DNA of 64,000 nucleotides from Lepisosteus oculatus (lineage: Eukaryota > Chordata > Actinopteri > Semionotiformes > Lepisosteidae). The position numbers and the translations under genes were made by a program. The first letter of the stretch is position 1; each line of letters starts with the position of its first letter. The stretch lies in the NCBI RefSeq assembly GCF_040954835.1, contig NC_090707.1, positions 18,370,570 through 18,434,569 of the forward strand. The letters run 5' to 3'. The notes below the pieces were generated by a model that was not told the DNA's origin, ran no database searches, and saw only the letters and a program-made list of their open reading frames with translations. Shown here one piece after another: positions 51,501 to 64,000 of the stretch.

Positions 51501-54500
51501 GCTAATATAAAAATGAAACTGCAGTTGGTCTAAGGGATTAGTACAGCATATCAGGCCATCATTCTACAACTTTTATCTATCCCTGATTACGAAACAGGAT
51601 TATGTAGATGCCACCTTTACAGGACAGGTTTCTAGCATTTCGGGCCTTTTTCAAAGACTTTTTCAAGAAACTTCCACACTAACCGAGAGACCAAGTTTAA
51701 AATGAATAGAGGTACCATGTTCTTATTTTTTTAAATATTTACTTCCATGCCTTCTTGTAGAGTCAAAAGAAACCTGACTTGCATTTCGCTACATTTATTT
51801 GATACAGGATGAAGGGTTTAGCTTCAGCTAAGCCAGCAGGTATGCCTGGAATTTGGCTTTTTATTTTTGTAAGAATGATCTTCTCTTTCGTATGGTGGAT
51901 TTATCTGTTATTCAGACCCCATTGGGATTTGTCACCGTGAAATGTGGATGGCTATGTGTTGGGTTTGTAAAAGACTCTAGTATTCACTTATTGAAATTAT
52001 TTCCCAAAAATCTATTTTTTTCATCTGTCATTTTTTTGTAAATAAAAAGGCTGTGTTTAAGTTGTTCAAAGGCAATGCTGCACATCGAACAAAGATGCTA
52101 TTTGACTATACTCTGAATCACTTGATGGCTGAGACATTGTGTTGAACTTTTCTAAAATTGCTAAACCTGCTTGATGGGCTGATGTGAAGAAATCACTCAC
52201 ATTTATCACTTAAAGATTAGTATTATGGGACTCCTGAGTGGCTCAAACAACATAGTTGCTAACTTGAGTGCAGTTTAATCCAGGCATCATGGGTTGGAGC
52301 CCGGACCATGTCCTTAACTGACTGTTAGTGCGGGAGTCCCTAAGTGGCAGGGGCTTTTATTATATTACTTGACAGGGATCTGGACTACCTGCAAAACACT
52401 GATATCTTCAGCCACTTGGGTGCTTGTAAGTTAGGGATACCCCGCTGCTCTTAATTGTGCCGACCCCCTGCATGGGGCTGTGTTCCCTCTGATTATTGTG
52501 CTATCGCATAAGTAGCTTGATGGTGGGTGGGTCAGAGAAGTACGCCTTTATTTCATCACTACAGAATTTACTGGAGAATTTGTAGCCACCCATCAGGAGA
52601 TGGAAAAGACAGAACTGGCTATTCCAAATTCGGTGAATTTAAATATTTGTCGAGGCTGAATAGAAAAAATAGCAAAAGTTGACACTCCCTTTTTATTACA
52701 ACTGATGTTTGAGCTCAACTGCCTGAGGCAAGCCAGTCTAATTTGAAATTATATACATTTAATTTATATATATAAGAGATTTCTTAAATTGTTGCACAAA
52801 ACTGAATTGCTAGTGTTTCATGATATTAACTTAGCTTCCATTAATCAACCACCAATTGAACAAAGGAGATGGACTGAACAACCTCTTCTATTTCATTAAG
52901 TGTGAATACAACATCCAAAGCTCATTTCATGCAGGGATTTGCCAAATAAAAAAAGACAGAAAAAAATGAGGGAAAATGACCATAAAAGGAAAATACAAAT
53001 CTTGCACTTTCTACCCTGACACAAGATTACCTTAACTGATGCACTGAAGACCAGAGACTTCTGGATAACCATTTTTTACTAAAGTTTTAGAATAACCCAG
53101 ATGATGCTGTCAAATGCAATTATATATACGCCAAAATAGGGATACATTCACTTTTTATGCAATATATTTACTTTTTAAAACACTGATCATTTTCTTGTTT
53201 TTTTTAAGTATCAAGGGCCAAGACAAACTATATACACTATTGCACAGTAATTAACTGTAAATTATATTAAAAGTTCAACATTTGGAAATAATTCAAATAA
53301 GGCAATTTTGGGTCAATGAAGGTTTAATAACAGGGACTATTTTGATACTAAACATTAGGGGGTTTATGTTAAACAGTAAGGGCATGTGACAAAAATTTCT
53401 CAACAGACCAGAGACGGAACCGAAATCCCACAGGCTCCGAAAAGCTCTAGGAGAGTTAGTAGTAGTAGTATTATTATACATTTCCTTTACAGGCCAAAAG
53501 CAGGAGTCTCAACCTGAAGATATTACTGTGGATGTATTTTCTGCTCAACAGCAAAAGTACCCTTCCATTGCTGGAAAATAACGTGACAACCTGTCATCAA
53601 TGTATATAAACACAAATATGACTATATAAGTGGAAAATTACTGTGCTGTACAGAATGTCAAAAACTGTTTGGACTCGCATTAGCCATCAGTTCCATTATT
53701 TCCCCCTGCCCTCTAATTTATTAGAAGTTAATCAAACCATTTTAATTAATAAAATACGATACCTACAGTACACTTGTGTTTTCGTGGGAGTTTCCTAATC
53801 AAAGTTGGACATCATTAAATATGTTCTGGGCTGAAGACAAGTATTTAGAGTCATAAACAAAATATCTTATTTTAACATAAAAATGTGCATTTCAAGAAAT
53901 CCTAAGAAGATTATTCACCAAGACAAAACCATTACCAGAGCCTGTTCTGGTATAGGCTATGTTTTGTAATATTGCTTCAGATTATTTCTAAAATTGAGAT
54001 CCATGCCATTAGTTGTTCTTTACTTTTCCATATTCGTGTTGTGATTCTGTCTCCGCCTCCTTCAGAAATTTAACACTTATATATGCTAACAATCCTAAAC
54101 ACATACGAATTACCTCAATTTATACAGAGACTTTGGGGATAAGTAATGTGTAGTAGTGGTAAGGGCTTTGGACTCTTAACTGGAAGGTTCAAATCCTAAC
54201 TGGGTGACTCCTGTTTTGCCCTTTTTAGAAAAGTATTTCAACTCAAATTCTTCAGTAAAATGGTGAGCTGTATGAATGAACATTATTCCAGTAATTCACC
54301 TTTATTAAAAGCAACAGCCAAATGATCAATTTCACATTAATGACTATTTTTTATAATTACTGTACTATCACAGAACAGACACTATCTCAAAATATGAAAT
54401 GATTACACTAGCCTGTACTTCGTGGCTTTTTCTGCATATGAAGGTGATCGAAAATATATAGAAAATTAGAGGAAACATATATACAGTAACTGCAACAAAT

Positions 54501-57500
54501 TCACCACAATCAGAAATTCTACAAACTTTTTTGTAGCAAGCACACCAATATTTTACAGACATGACACTGGGAATTCCATTATGCTAATCAACATTTGTAA
54601 TTATCAGTCAATCTACTGTTAAAGTCACAGATTAGTATTGCATGCTCTTCACTAGGCTGCAGATGCTGTTGTGTATGATTCAGTTATATTTGTTTTGTAA
54701 AGCCTGAATAAGCATGTGCCTGTTCACTGGTCTCTGAGTCCTACATAATTCATGCTGTCCTATCTCAGACCATAAATGTTCAATGTTAGCACCAGACTTG
54801 GTGATTCAGACACAACTGGCATTGGCACAGTATATGAGCACCATGAGGCTACAACGTTATGTCAAAATGAGACCACATTATCACAGAACAGACACTATTC
54901 CAAAGACTATCTTAATGAACTGCGGTTCCAGACCCAAGTGTTGTTGCACCTTGTAGTTAGGTTGCCATTAACCTATGTAGCAAATTCATACTCGCCACTA
55001 GACCATTGCACTTGAACATACACTGTTCCACCAACTGTGCACTACTTATTTTAAAAGAATTTGCTCACATAATATAATAACATTACCCTGACTAAAAGGG
55101 CCATTAGCTGAAATATGTTTGATTCACTGAATTAGACTGTTACTGAATCACAAAATTGAGTGAGTCAGTAAATGATTTAGACGATACTGAATCAGAGAAT
55201 TAAATCTAAGCAAACACAAACATATTTAAGCTAGAGAATGTAACGGCACCAATAAAAACCAAAAACCAAAATTTCTGAAAAAAGGCTAAAATTAAGATAT
55301 AATGCAAAATAGATAGTTTTGGTAGTATCCCTTCTTCCATATGAAACTATTTTAAGAAACAAGACTCTATTTTTATGAAAATCATAGATGAAATATCACA
55401 TATATAAAAATGAGGTGTTGAGAATGTAGCTTATTTGTTATAGATGGTTGTCTGCAGGGTTAAAAAGAAGTAAAACAAAATTAAAAATACAGACTACTGA
55501 CTATGAACTACACTTATTTAATTATACCAAATTAAACCAAAACTATTTTGTTCTAGTAGTTGATTAGGTAATATAACATGTTGACATCAAAATGAGATTT
55601 TATTTATTAATATCTCAAGAAAGGTAAGATGGAATTATTAAAGGAGAACTAATGAAACATTAAACAGTAACTTGACAATTGAAGTGTAATTTCTGAACAA
55701 ATTAAATCAAATAATAGTTATCAGCTAAACTTTTAACAGTGTACTAAAAATCAGCATTTAACAGTAAAACCAATATCACACCATATTTTCTATGGGACGC
55801 ACAACTGAAGTGGAATTGAAAGACTGATTTGGATCACAGAGATTTCAGTTTACCTATTTAAAATACTTCGTTAATACATTATCCAAAATTTTAAAGACAA
55901 AATTCTGTATTCTTCTTGTAATTGGTGTATACTGTACAGTGTTTGAATGCTCTTATCAAAGTCTGATGTAATTTTTGAAAAATAACCAGCAAAATACATC
56001 CTTAACACAGACATTGAATCCAAGTACTTTATTAATAAGGGATTATGTGTTTTATGGAGTTCAACAATTTCTGATTTCATCATGTTTATTATATCACATT
56101 TAACTCAAGTTTCCAAGTTCCTCCCTTTTCTCTCTGAGCTCTCAGTTTGGATCTGAATCATTTTCTGTGTTCCCCCATTAGGCTCCAAGCTCAAGTCTTC
56201 TCACTGAACTGAATGACTAAGTGAATCCAATAAATAAATCATCTAGGAAACTGGGAATTCATCTGTTTTATTCACTGAAATTATTCAATTAAAAAAACAA
56301 ACTGTGAACAACACAGCTCTACAGTATACGGAAAACAGGAAAAGACAGCATTTAAGAAGTAATTATTTTTTCATTGGAAATAAGTCAGTGAAAGTAAACT
56401 TCCTAACCACAACAAGTCATTATTTTAAGCATATTTGATAAGTTTTATCTTAGATCATTTTTCAACCTTTGACTTACCAGACTTTTGAGAAGATAAAGCC
56501 ACAACTAAGGCTGGATCAATCTCACAGGGCAATCCTGCTGCTGAAGAAAGCTCATACACATTCATTGCCACCTGTTAAATTCAAGAGTTAATGATACATT
56601 TCCTGTCTAAAATTAACTAATAGATAATAAGCCTTTAAGCACAATATACACTATAGTTATTATATTAAATCTAAAAAAGATTCACAGTACAATATTCTCT
56701 AAGTATACCTATATAATTATTTTCATACAACAAAGGCTACAATCTGAAAACGATGTTAAAAAGAGTTACAAAAAAACATTTATAACGTCAGATTTGGAGA
56801 CTGAGGTGATAGCATGTTCTGATTTGCTCATCTATGTGTTCATATTTTTGGGGGGAGTAAGGCGGAACATCCGTTTACCTTCATATCAGTTTCTCTTGGA
56901 ATGTGATCCTTGAAGTCTTCGACTGAGCTTACAAGAAAGGGAATGTGGCAAGACAACACCTGCAGTATGGCAAACCAATTAGAACAAATTGAGAAATGAT
57001 TCTATTTTATGGTGTGCTTTTGTTAATTGGTTAGCCTTGTGTGGATTGAACATCAGAAAACAATAAACACATACGATATCTACTACTTAAAAACATGTTA
57101 TCATACAGTTTCAGGACAATACAGCTACTAGATACAGCATTTAAACTAATCAGAGCAGTAGATTATATGTGTAGAATTGAAACCTACATCTCTGAGTGCT
57201 TCTTGTGCCAGTGAGCGGAATGAAAGTATCACACCGATAATGGTCATCCTCTTCAAGACACTGTCAACTGCTACAATACCAATAAAAGCAAGACTTTAAT
57301 TGCATGGTTTTTAACTTAACTAGGTAATATAAAGCATTAAGTACAACAGCATTGACATAAACATACATAACATTAACAGCAACAACAGGAAGTATGGCAC
57401 AATACTAATATACCAAAAGTAGATTCATTCATATAATAAATAATAATAACATCACTTTATTAACCCTTTACAATTTCTTGCATTAGGAATTATCTTTTTG

Positions 57501-60500
57501 CATACTCCAGCTTGCTCTCCATGAGACATACAGACACACAGATAGGGAGAGAACCTGGGGTCAGAGGGCAGGGTCTGCCATTGTACGGCACCCCTGGAGC
57601 AGTTGGGGTTAAGGGCCTTGCTCAGGAGCCCAACGGAGTAGGATTCCTCTGCCGGCTGCGGGATTTGAACCGGCAACCTTCTAGCCACAAGCGCAGATCC
57701 TTAGCCACAGAGCCACCGCTCCGCCACATATAGGTTCTCTTTTTATATATTGCTTTTTGAACAGGACTGGAATACAATGTTACCTAAAGGATGATTTGTG
57801 TTTAAAACTTAACACATACATAATTTGATTTGATGATACTAATAACAGCTATATGTGTCACATTCTCTATTCCTTATCTGCTTGGCAGTTTCTAATCCAT
57901 AAAGCATTTTATTGCCAGTGAAATGTTCAGATGCTGCTTAATACCCACATGTAAGCTTCTTGAACAGTGCTGCCATCTGGTCTGGCTTGTCAAAGCTGGT
58001 CCTCATTTGTGTCAGCACTTCAACATTATCCACCACCAGTTTCTAGAGAGAAACAAGGCCTCATGTCAGACATCGTGGCAATAAGGGAATAAGGCAAAAA
58101 GAATCCTGAGGACTTTTCAATTTGGAAAACAGGAAGCAGCAGTTATGAGTACCAGATGTGCCTGCTATTCTGTTTTCTTAAAGACATTTAGATCCATGTA
58201 ATTGTACATTATGGGTCTCTTGGCTCAAAACAGACAGTTTTAAAAAATGACACTATACATTTCTTCTTCTATTACACCAGAAATTGCACACACTAATCAA
58301 CAGTAGCAGAATACTGTTTAAAGTCTCTGGAAATTAATCTGAGAAAAAAAGGCTGTCTACTATTTCTACAGCAAACTGTACCCATTATAAATAAACAGGG
58401 AAGAAAGTACGATTTTTAAAGCAAAATGCCAAAACTTAAAAGTAGCTGAATTTTACAAGAGTGCAGGTGGGTAGCTGCATCAGCATGCACAGGCTGCAAA
58501 GGAACAAGTAATAGGTTTATTCCATGCTGAAAAGAGAAGAAAGAAAACACATTTCGGCCGTGGAGCCTTATTCAGGTGTGATAAACCTATTACTTGTTGA
58601 ATTTTACAAGAGTTCTATAAAACTAATTGACATTACTATACATTATATGTTTAAATAATACATATAAATCTGGAATAAATACAGTTATTCCAGTATAGAT
58701 TAAGAAAGCCAGGTTTCTTAGATTTCCAAAACAAGGACATATGTCCAATTACTCAAGTTGAGATCAGGGAGATCTTTCTCTCCAAATACCCCTCTTAAGG
58801 CATCTGCATCAATCATAAACATTGGAAGGCCCAGCAACAGAGTTGGCAGGTGTAATACTATCGAGCACCAAACCCACCAACCTTAAAAAGACAAAATAAT
58901 CTGAACATGCAACAGGAATCCAAAGTTGCATCTGACAACCCTTTCGTTCACCAGGACAAAACTCAAACTCTACATCATAACCACCTGCAAAACATGCATT
59001 TACCCAGCATTACCATTCTGGCTACATTGCATTATCTGCAAACTTTAGATTTGAATTTATCATTTAACTCTTAAAACCTTAACACATTTTCATATAATAG
59101 GGTCTGCTGGTATTAATAGGATTTATTGATACAACAACCCACAATAGAGAGTAGAATTAAGACATAATAGCAGAATTAAGATGACGCTGCTTTCTTGTTT
59201 AATTTCCAATATGAGTTTCAGTTTGAAAATAGGAAGCCAATGCATTTCAATGGTGATACTCCCACACCACTACCTTTTAAAAGATGATCATTACTGCCAA
59301 TTGCTGAATAGGAACCATAACTTTACCTTGAGTTCTGCCACCTGCGATGAGATGTGCCACATGAGACTTTCACTGAGAAATTTCATTCCATATGGTCCCA
59401 GCAACTCGGAAAGAGCCCTCATTTCTGTGGAAGAAACATGAAACATGCAACACTATTTGTCAGTGCATGGAAGCCTAGTCACCAACTACAACCACTAGGA
59501 TGCTAGCTTTCTTATTCTACATACCAATTTTCTCAACCATTTAATTAGTAATACAAATATACTGCTGTTTCTCACCAAGCATCATTAGACACTCCCAGAA
59601 ATTCTGTATATAATTTAGCTTTAACTATCTCTTTCATTTAATAACTTTTAGTTTTTGGCAGCCATCAAGCAGTGATTACTACATGTTTAAATACAAAGGT
59701 TAAATTTTTATGCCCATTATTTTATTTCTAAAATAATTTAGAGTGTGGCTCAAAAATATCTGGGTAGTTGAAAACTAAATAAATTAATTTCTAATTGTCA
59801 TAATGATCAATACAACGCACATTTTATTTTTAGATAATAACATCCGTTCATTTGATCATAATAGGAACAAAACATTCCTTGTGTTTAAACAGTGATTTCA
59901 AGTGACCAAAACTATCGGGACACATGCAAATTAAGTACATTTCAGAGTGTTAAATATTGTTGTTTTTTTTAAATGACCATCTGTCATGTTTTGGTAAGGC
60001 TTTGCTGAGTTCCTGCCTATTCTTTGGATGTTTTGACTGTGATTTTGCTAACATTACTCCAGCACTCCAGAGATTGTCAGTGCTCACACTGACAGTTGTT
60101 TTCAGGTTTACCTTAATAGCTCTGATGATTTTTTTTCATATTTTTGGCTGACTTCATTTTTTTTGCCTTTGTTGATTAGTAATAATAACGTCAGTTTTTT
60201 TCTTCCTTGGTATATTCCAAATAGTTGATCTTGGCACACCCAAGTTCTATTCTGAGGTTCTTATTGATTTCTTTCCTTTTCAGCTTCAAAATTGCCTATG
60301 CTTCTTTAACAGTAAGGTTTTTGGTTTTCAGTTTGAGATTTGACAACAGACTCCAAACACTGAAGTCAAAGTGAGAAAAGTTAATAGGATATTCACAGCT
60401 CTTTTATTGGATAAATAATAAAATAAGACTTTATTAATCCCATAGGGAAATTGATGCCTCTTTACTCAACAAATTACCTGACCAACAAGAGAAAAATGTC

Positions 60501-63500
60501 AGCCAACTGGCCCGATTCTTTTACTCCAATGCTATGAATTTCATTCACTAAACAGGGTAGAATTTAACTATTTTGTATTTAGTTCAATTTAGAAGTTGTA
60601 GTGGTTTTAGTTTATAGCTAAAAGCTTATCGTAGGCTACATAATCACATGCATGGTATATTATATCTTCCAAGATTATATTTCTGTGCTCCATGAGGCTA
60701 TAACATGAAGATTATGAAGAGGAACATTTTGGCCACATCTGTATCTATTAATCTTACCCGATATGTCTGAGTATTCTTCTGCATTAAATGTCAATTCATT
60801 CTCTGTAGGCAAGTTCACAAATGCTTTCATGGCTGGAAAGTATGCAATGTGTCCATTGCTTACTTGTCTCAGTAACGTTTCCAAATACCTATAAAAAAAG
60901 ATTTTATAAGATATAGTTATTTGCAGCACTAGAGCCCTTTTGGAATTGATCATTTAATTGCTACTACGGAATATTTAATTCTAGATTTTTTTCTTTTAAA
61001 ATAAAGACTGAAATGATACTTGATAGGTATAGTGCCTTTCAAAAGTATTCAAACCCTTGCACATTTCATATTTTGTTGCTTTAAAGCTGTTACATACACA
61101 ACCAACCCAAAACCACCTAAGTGAAACTGCAAATTGTAGCAAGTGTTTTTGTGATCAGCCAAGTCAAAATTTGAACTCTGTGATCTAAATGTAAAGCACG
61201 GCATTTGATGCAAACCTAACTCAGTCAACACCATCCCTACTGGCAAGCGTGTTGGTGGTGCCATTATATCATAGTTCTGCTTCTCATCAGCAGGGACTGG
61301 AAAGCCTTTCAAAACTGATGGGAACACAGATAGTGCAAAGTACCGGCATCCTAGAGGATAATTTTCTGCTGACCTAAAACTGGGATAAAATTTCACCTTT
61401 TGACAGGACATTGATCCAAAGCACAAGGGCAAAGTTACACATGAGTGGTTTCAGAGCAGTAAACTGAATGTCCTTGAGATGCCCATTCCAAATCCTGACT
61501 TAGATTCTATTGTGATCAGTGTAAAGACTTGAAATGTGATCACCAAGCAATTAGTGAGATAATCTGTTAATATAAATATGCACAAATTGCATCAACACAT
61601 TATGAAAAGTTGGTAGCGACTTATTCAAAAAGATCTGGGACTGGAATTGGTGAAAATGGTGCTTTCACCAGATTCATGGGTATCAACACTGATGCATTAA
61701 TCATGCATTTTAAAATGGGCATGCATCATTTTGTAATTTCCGAAAATGTGGTGCCATAGAAATGGTCTGAGTACTATTTCAAGGCACTGTTTAGCTATTT
61801 CCAGCAATCTGCTTCTTTTAGTTTTCTTTTCTTTCTTTTCTTTTAAGATGCATCGGTTCCATACACAACAGATTTCTCCTAATACTTACCAGTTTGTGTA
61901 CAGACTGGTTATTGTTGGTTCTCCATGACTATCTAAGTGCTGTGTCTGCTGCAGGAGAACATTGTTAAACACTCTTGTGATATCAATCTGTACATAGTTT
62001 TCAATGGACTGCAGTACTGTCATGTAGGCCCTTACACTGGTCAAAAGTTCTGAGGGTTTTGCAATTTCTTGTGTTGCCTGATTGTACATAGTCATCCCAA
62101 CAATGGATCTAGAATACAGAGAAGAAAAAATAAACATATAATCCTTCTGTTCATATATTTGAGAAAGTACATTTTAACATATTTATCTCCATTTGAAGAT
62201 TAAAGGCAAATGAGCTTTGAAACATGAGAATATTTTCCAGATAGTGTACACTATGGGTACCTTCAGGCTCAATGTTAGACATAGCCTGCTACAATTTAGA
62301 AAGAACATTCCAGAAAATCAGGATAAAAATTATAAAGATAAAAGTATATTAATTACTTGCCATTGCATGACAAAAGTAACAAAAAACCTAAATATCATTA
62401 GTGAAGCAAATTCTGAATAAGTAGCATATTTGCTTTCAAACAAGTAAGCTTGTTTGAGTAAGGTCCCCAAGGATAATAACATTTTAATTCCTTCCTTGAC
62501 CTGCAGGACAAAGGAGCAGTAAATAGGTGTAATAAGCCCACACAGGACAGGAAAACTGGATTACCTTTGGGGTCCAGTGCTCAAGAAAGAAAACCTAGCC
62601 AAGCAACTCACGTCACAGCCTTGAAGCTGAGAGTGGAAAATACCTGTTATTCATCAAGCTTTGTTTATTTGGTTGGATAAGTTCTTTGCTGGACTGCAAT
62701 CAAAAGTCACTTTACTAATCAAAACTGCATCTCACTCTCCAATAAATACAGTTAATTAAAAGGTAAACTGAAGAACAGAAAACAGGGGGATTATGCCACT
62801 GAGTGAGTTTGACAAACAAAGATTGTAAACCATGTTTTTAATTCATGTTATACGGTACTTATTTCTTGGTAAACAGGAGAACCCTCTTTCAGTTTCCAAA
62901 ATTCCCAGTACCGTTTCAGATGCAAAATGCAGTTTTCTCTCTTGATATTTAAAATGTAACTGCTTTTTCTGACACAGATATACATACTTGGTAAAGCGGA
63001 TTTCCAGATGTGACGTCAAATATTCCCTTGGAGTGAAGGTGTGTTCCCAAACGATCATATTTGGTACGTAATTGATAGAGAAACACAGTTCTGACAGTGC
63101 TGTATGCAGCTTATCCAAGCTAAAAAATAAAACACATATTGAAGAGATTTCCCTTGAATTACACTGTAGATCAATGATATTGAAATAAATTAACTTTCAA
63201 ACTATCTTTTAACTTCAAATGTTCAGTTCAATCACTCTTTTGTAAAACTCTCTTCTCTAACACAGATGAAGACTTTGGGATCGAGGCTGGCCTTTTTCAC
63301 AGTTCAGGGTCATTAGTTAGATAAAATACCAGCAGGATCACAGGTCACAGGGTAACATGACTGCCAAGCCATAAAGAAAACCAAACCCAGGCTTCTCTAC
63401 TCACTGTTTTAAAAAAGATGTTCTCACCAATTAAATTAAACACGTACACTTTAAGATAGATGAGCACTTACTTGGTAACAAGAAGCCTGTTCTTTCTCAT

Positions 63501-63611
63501 GCTTTCAACTCCCGGCTTCTCTCGTTCAGGTTCTCCTTTCTTCCCAGTCTGCTTTTTAGACTTCTTGTTCACCGCTTGACTGATGGTTTTGGCACAATGT
63601 TTTGGCAATAA
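48596..63611 (-). CDS. NCKAP1: NCKAP1 / NAP1, WAVE regulatory complex subunit, last 13 coding exons (partial)
   Basis: Scaffold of the WAVE complex, pairing with CYFIP to relay Rac signals to Arp2/3-driven actin assembly. Exons, 5' to 3' on the minus strand: 63611-63472, 63119-62988, 62108-61890, 60888-60758, 59424-59327, 58042-57949, 57270-57188, 56959-56879, 56571-56478, 50760-50644, 50357-50248, 49596-49507, 48712-48596. All junctions are GT-AG and in phase: 1,506 nt, 501 codons plus stop, about 44% of the human protein (1,128 aa). Diagnostic segments are [58 protein letters not shown] and the C-terminus YKQSVTSSA. All are nearly identical to human, as expected for this very conserved gene. 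Upstream exons lie beyond the right edge. The exon at 58042-57949 uses a less common donor, t|gtgggt. Confidence 0.96.
52215..52655 (+). mobile_element. Long tRNA-derived SINE, diverged
   Basis: Starts gggactcctgagtggctcaa (A-box-like), then catgggttggagcccggacc (B-box-like). It continues through a long body that includes gccgaccccctgcatggg. It ends with aactggctattccaaattcg, then gtgaattta, a 3' end I associate with a SINE family of basal ray-finned fish and catfish. The A box is degenerate. The family name is uncertain. Confidence 0.55.
54135..54290 (+). mobile_element. Diverged SINE fragment
   Basis: The segment gtagtagtggtaagggcttt, then ggactcttaactggaagg and ttcaaatcctaactgggtga, gives tRNA-like A and B boxes. 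A short body follows, ending near tggtgagctgtatgaatgaa. It resembles the fragment at 9,600. Confidence 0.5.
57440..57725 (-). mobile_element. V-SINE-like tRNA-derived SINE, copy 3
   Basis: Minus-strand copy of the family at 12,996 and 42,777. It starts ggcggagcggtggctctgtg, with B box gttgccggttcaaatcccgc, central gctcctgagcaaggccctta and tail aataaagtgatgttattatt. It keeps the most consensus-like B box of the three. Located in an NCKAP1 intron. Confidence 0.85.
58448..58613 (-). mobile_element. Short Penelope-like terminal element with hammerhead-like hairpin
   Basis: The 136-bp insert 58463-58598 is flanked by a perfect 15-bp duplication, gaattttacaagagt (58448-58462 and 58599-58613). On the minus strand an 18-nt stem aacaagtaataggtttat pairs with ataaacctattacttgtt. 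Inside are cacacctgaataaggctcca and ggccgaaatgtg. The order is stem I, CTGA-N-A, short GC stem, GAAA, then the returning strand. This matches type I hammerhead ribozyme architecture, but the core is altered. Its 3' end is shared with 42,101-42,270. Confidence 0.55.
59740..60425 (-). mobile_element. Decayed Tc1-like transposon, N-terminal remnant
   Basis: On the minus strand, pieces such as [12 protein letters not shown] and [14 protein letters not shown] can be read with a frameshift. These follow the helix-turn-helix and linker part of Tc1-type transposases. No intact frame remains. It lies in the NCKAP1 intron between 59,424 and 60,758. Confidence 0.45.
60425..60470 (-). mobile_element. Retroelement tail-like fragment
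   Basis: On the minus strand it reads caatttccctatgggattaa and then taaagtctta, a 3' tail motif common to several fish LINE/SINE families. It is too short to classify. Confidence 0.3.
61030..61600 (+). mobile_element. Decayed Tc1-like transposon
   Basis: The left end tagtgcctttcaaaagtatt and cacatttcatattttgttgc matches a fish Tc1 terminal repeat. On the + strand, about 61,240-61,520, broken frames give [20 protein letters not shown] followed by [13 protein letters not shown]. This corresponds to the QDNDPKH catalytic block and the PSQSPDLNPIE block. The right end was not found. It lies in an NCKAP1 intron. Confidence 0.65.
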
Positions 63612-64000
63612 CTGAAATGGCAGAAGAAAAGGATTATCTTTATCAAAACTTTTATAAGAACTCCGCTGATTAACTGGATTCTGGGCATTGGATGGACAAG
63701 TCTGGTAAATTATGAGCAAACCGCACATTCATTAATGAAAAGAAAATGAAATAATGTCTTTAACAACACCAGACTCTCCTAAAAACAGAAAACGGTGAAG
63801 GCTATCTGATTAAAAAGTACAGAACATGAATTGAGCTTGTTATTTTAAACTAGAAAGAACTGCACTATCACAGTACAATGTATTTCAGTGGAAAGTACAT
63901 CACTTAGTACAATAACTTGAATTCGTCACAAGCATTTGTACTGGAAAAAAAATATAATGATATAATTGAAATAACTGGTACAGCGTTTCTGAAGGTAGTA
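63612..64000 (-). other. NCKAP1 intron, runs off the window edge
   Basis: Sequence upstream of the acceptor ttctgccatttcag that precedes the 63611 exon. No further NCKAP1 exon is seen before the window edge. Confidence 0.6.

Larger units (their letters stand above)
50761..56477 (-). other. Largest NCKAP1 intron in the window
   Basis: A 5.7 kb intron, mostly AT-rich. It contains SINE copies at about 52,215-52,655 and 54,135-54,290. I found no additional conserved exon on either strand. Confidence 0.6.

Noticed and set aside
57960..57980. CTCF-like gccagaccagatggcagcac on the minus strand
   Set aside because: It lies within an NCKAP1 coding exon, and the bases are explained by the conserved protein sequence KPDQMAAL.

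Overview
This is an AT-rich window of vertebrate nuclear DNA with GT-AG introns, and it reads as a ray-finned fish. The fish assignment rests on several tRNA-derived SINE families, Tc1-like DNA transposons and decayed LINEs of the kinds common in fish. A non-teleost such as a gar, bowfin or sturgeon is possible, but I cannot fix the species from the sequence. The gene order DNAJC10 > < FRZB < NCKAP1 matches the block on human chromosome 2q32.

Layout. (1) About 180-15,700, + strand: DNAJC10 (ERdj5), with an inferred promoter and leader exon, 22 coding exons (1,769-14,762, 802 codons plus stop) and a 3' UTR. (2) About 15,700-34,600: a long AT-rich gap between the convergent genes DNAJC10 and FRZB. 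It holds transposon fragments and two CTCF-like motifs but no convincing gene. (3) 35,818-39,600, minus strand: FRZB (sFRP3), six coding exons, 292 residues, with a TATA-type promoter near 39,757. (4) About 39,800-47,870: a repeat-rich gap with SINEs, two Tc1-like elements (one a fold-back derivative nested in a decayed LINE), a short Penelope-like insertion and one unexplained exon-like block at about 40,460-40,548. (5) 48,596-63,611, minus strand: the last 13 coding exons of NCKAP1 (NAP1), 501 C-terminal codons. The gene continues past the right edge.

Functionally these are three unrelated conserved genes: an ER disulfide reductase and co-chaperone, a secreted Wnt antagonist, and a WAVE-complex scaffold. 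I see no operon, CRISPR array, functional tRNA or novel enzymatic system. The most interesting observations are two short retroelement insertions with perfect target-site duplications that share a hammerhead-ribozyme-like hairpin layout, a palindromic Tc1 derivative, an orphan exon-like CpG-containing block upstream of FRZB, a KDEL signal that depends on a 12-nt last coding exon, and lineage differences in DNAJC10 and FRZB.
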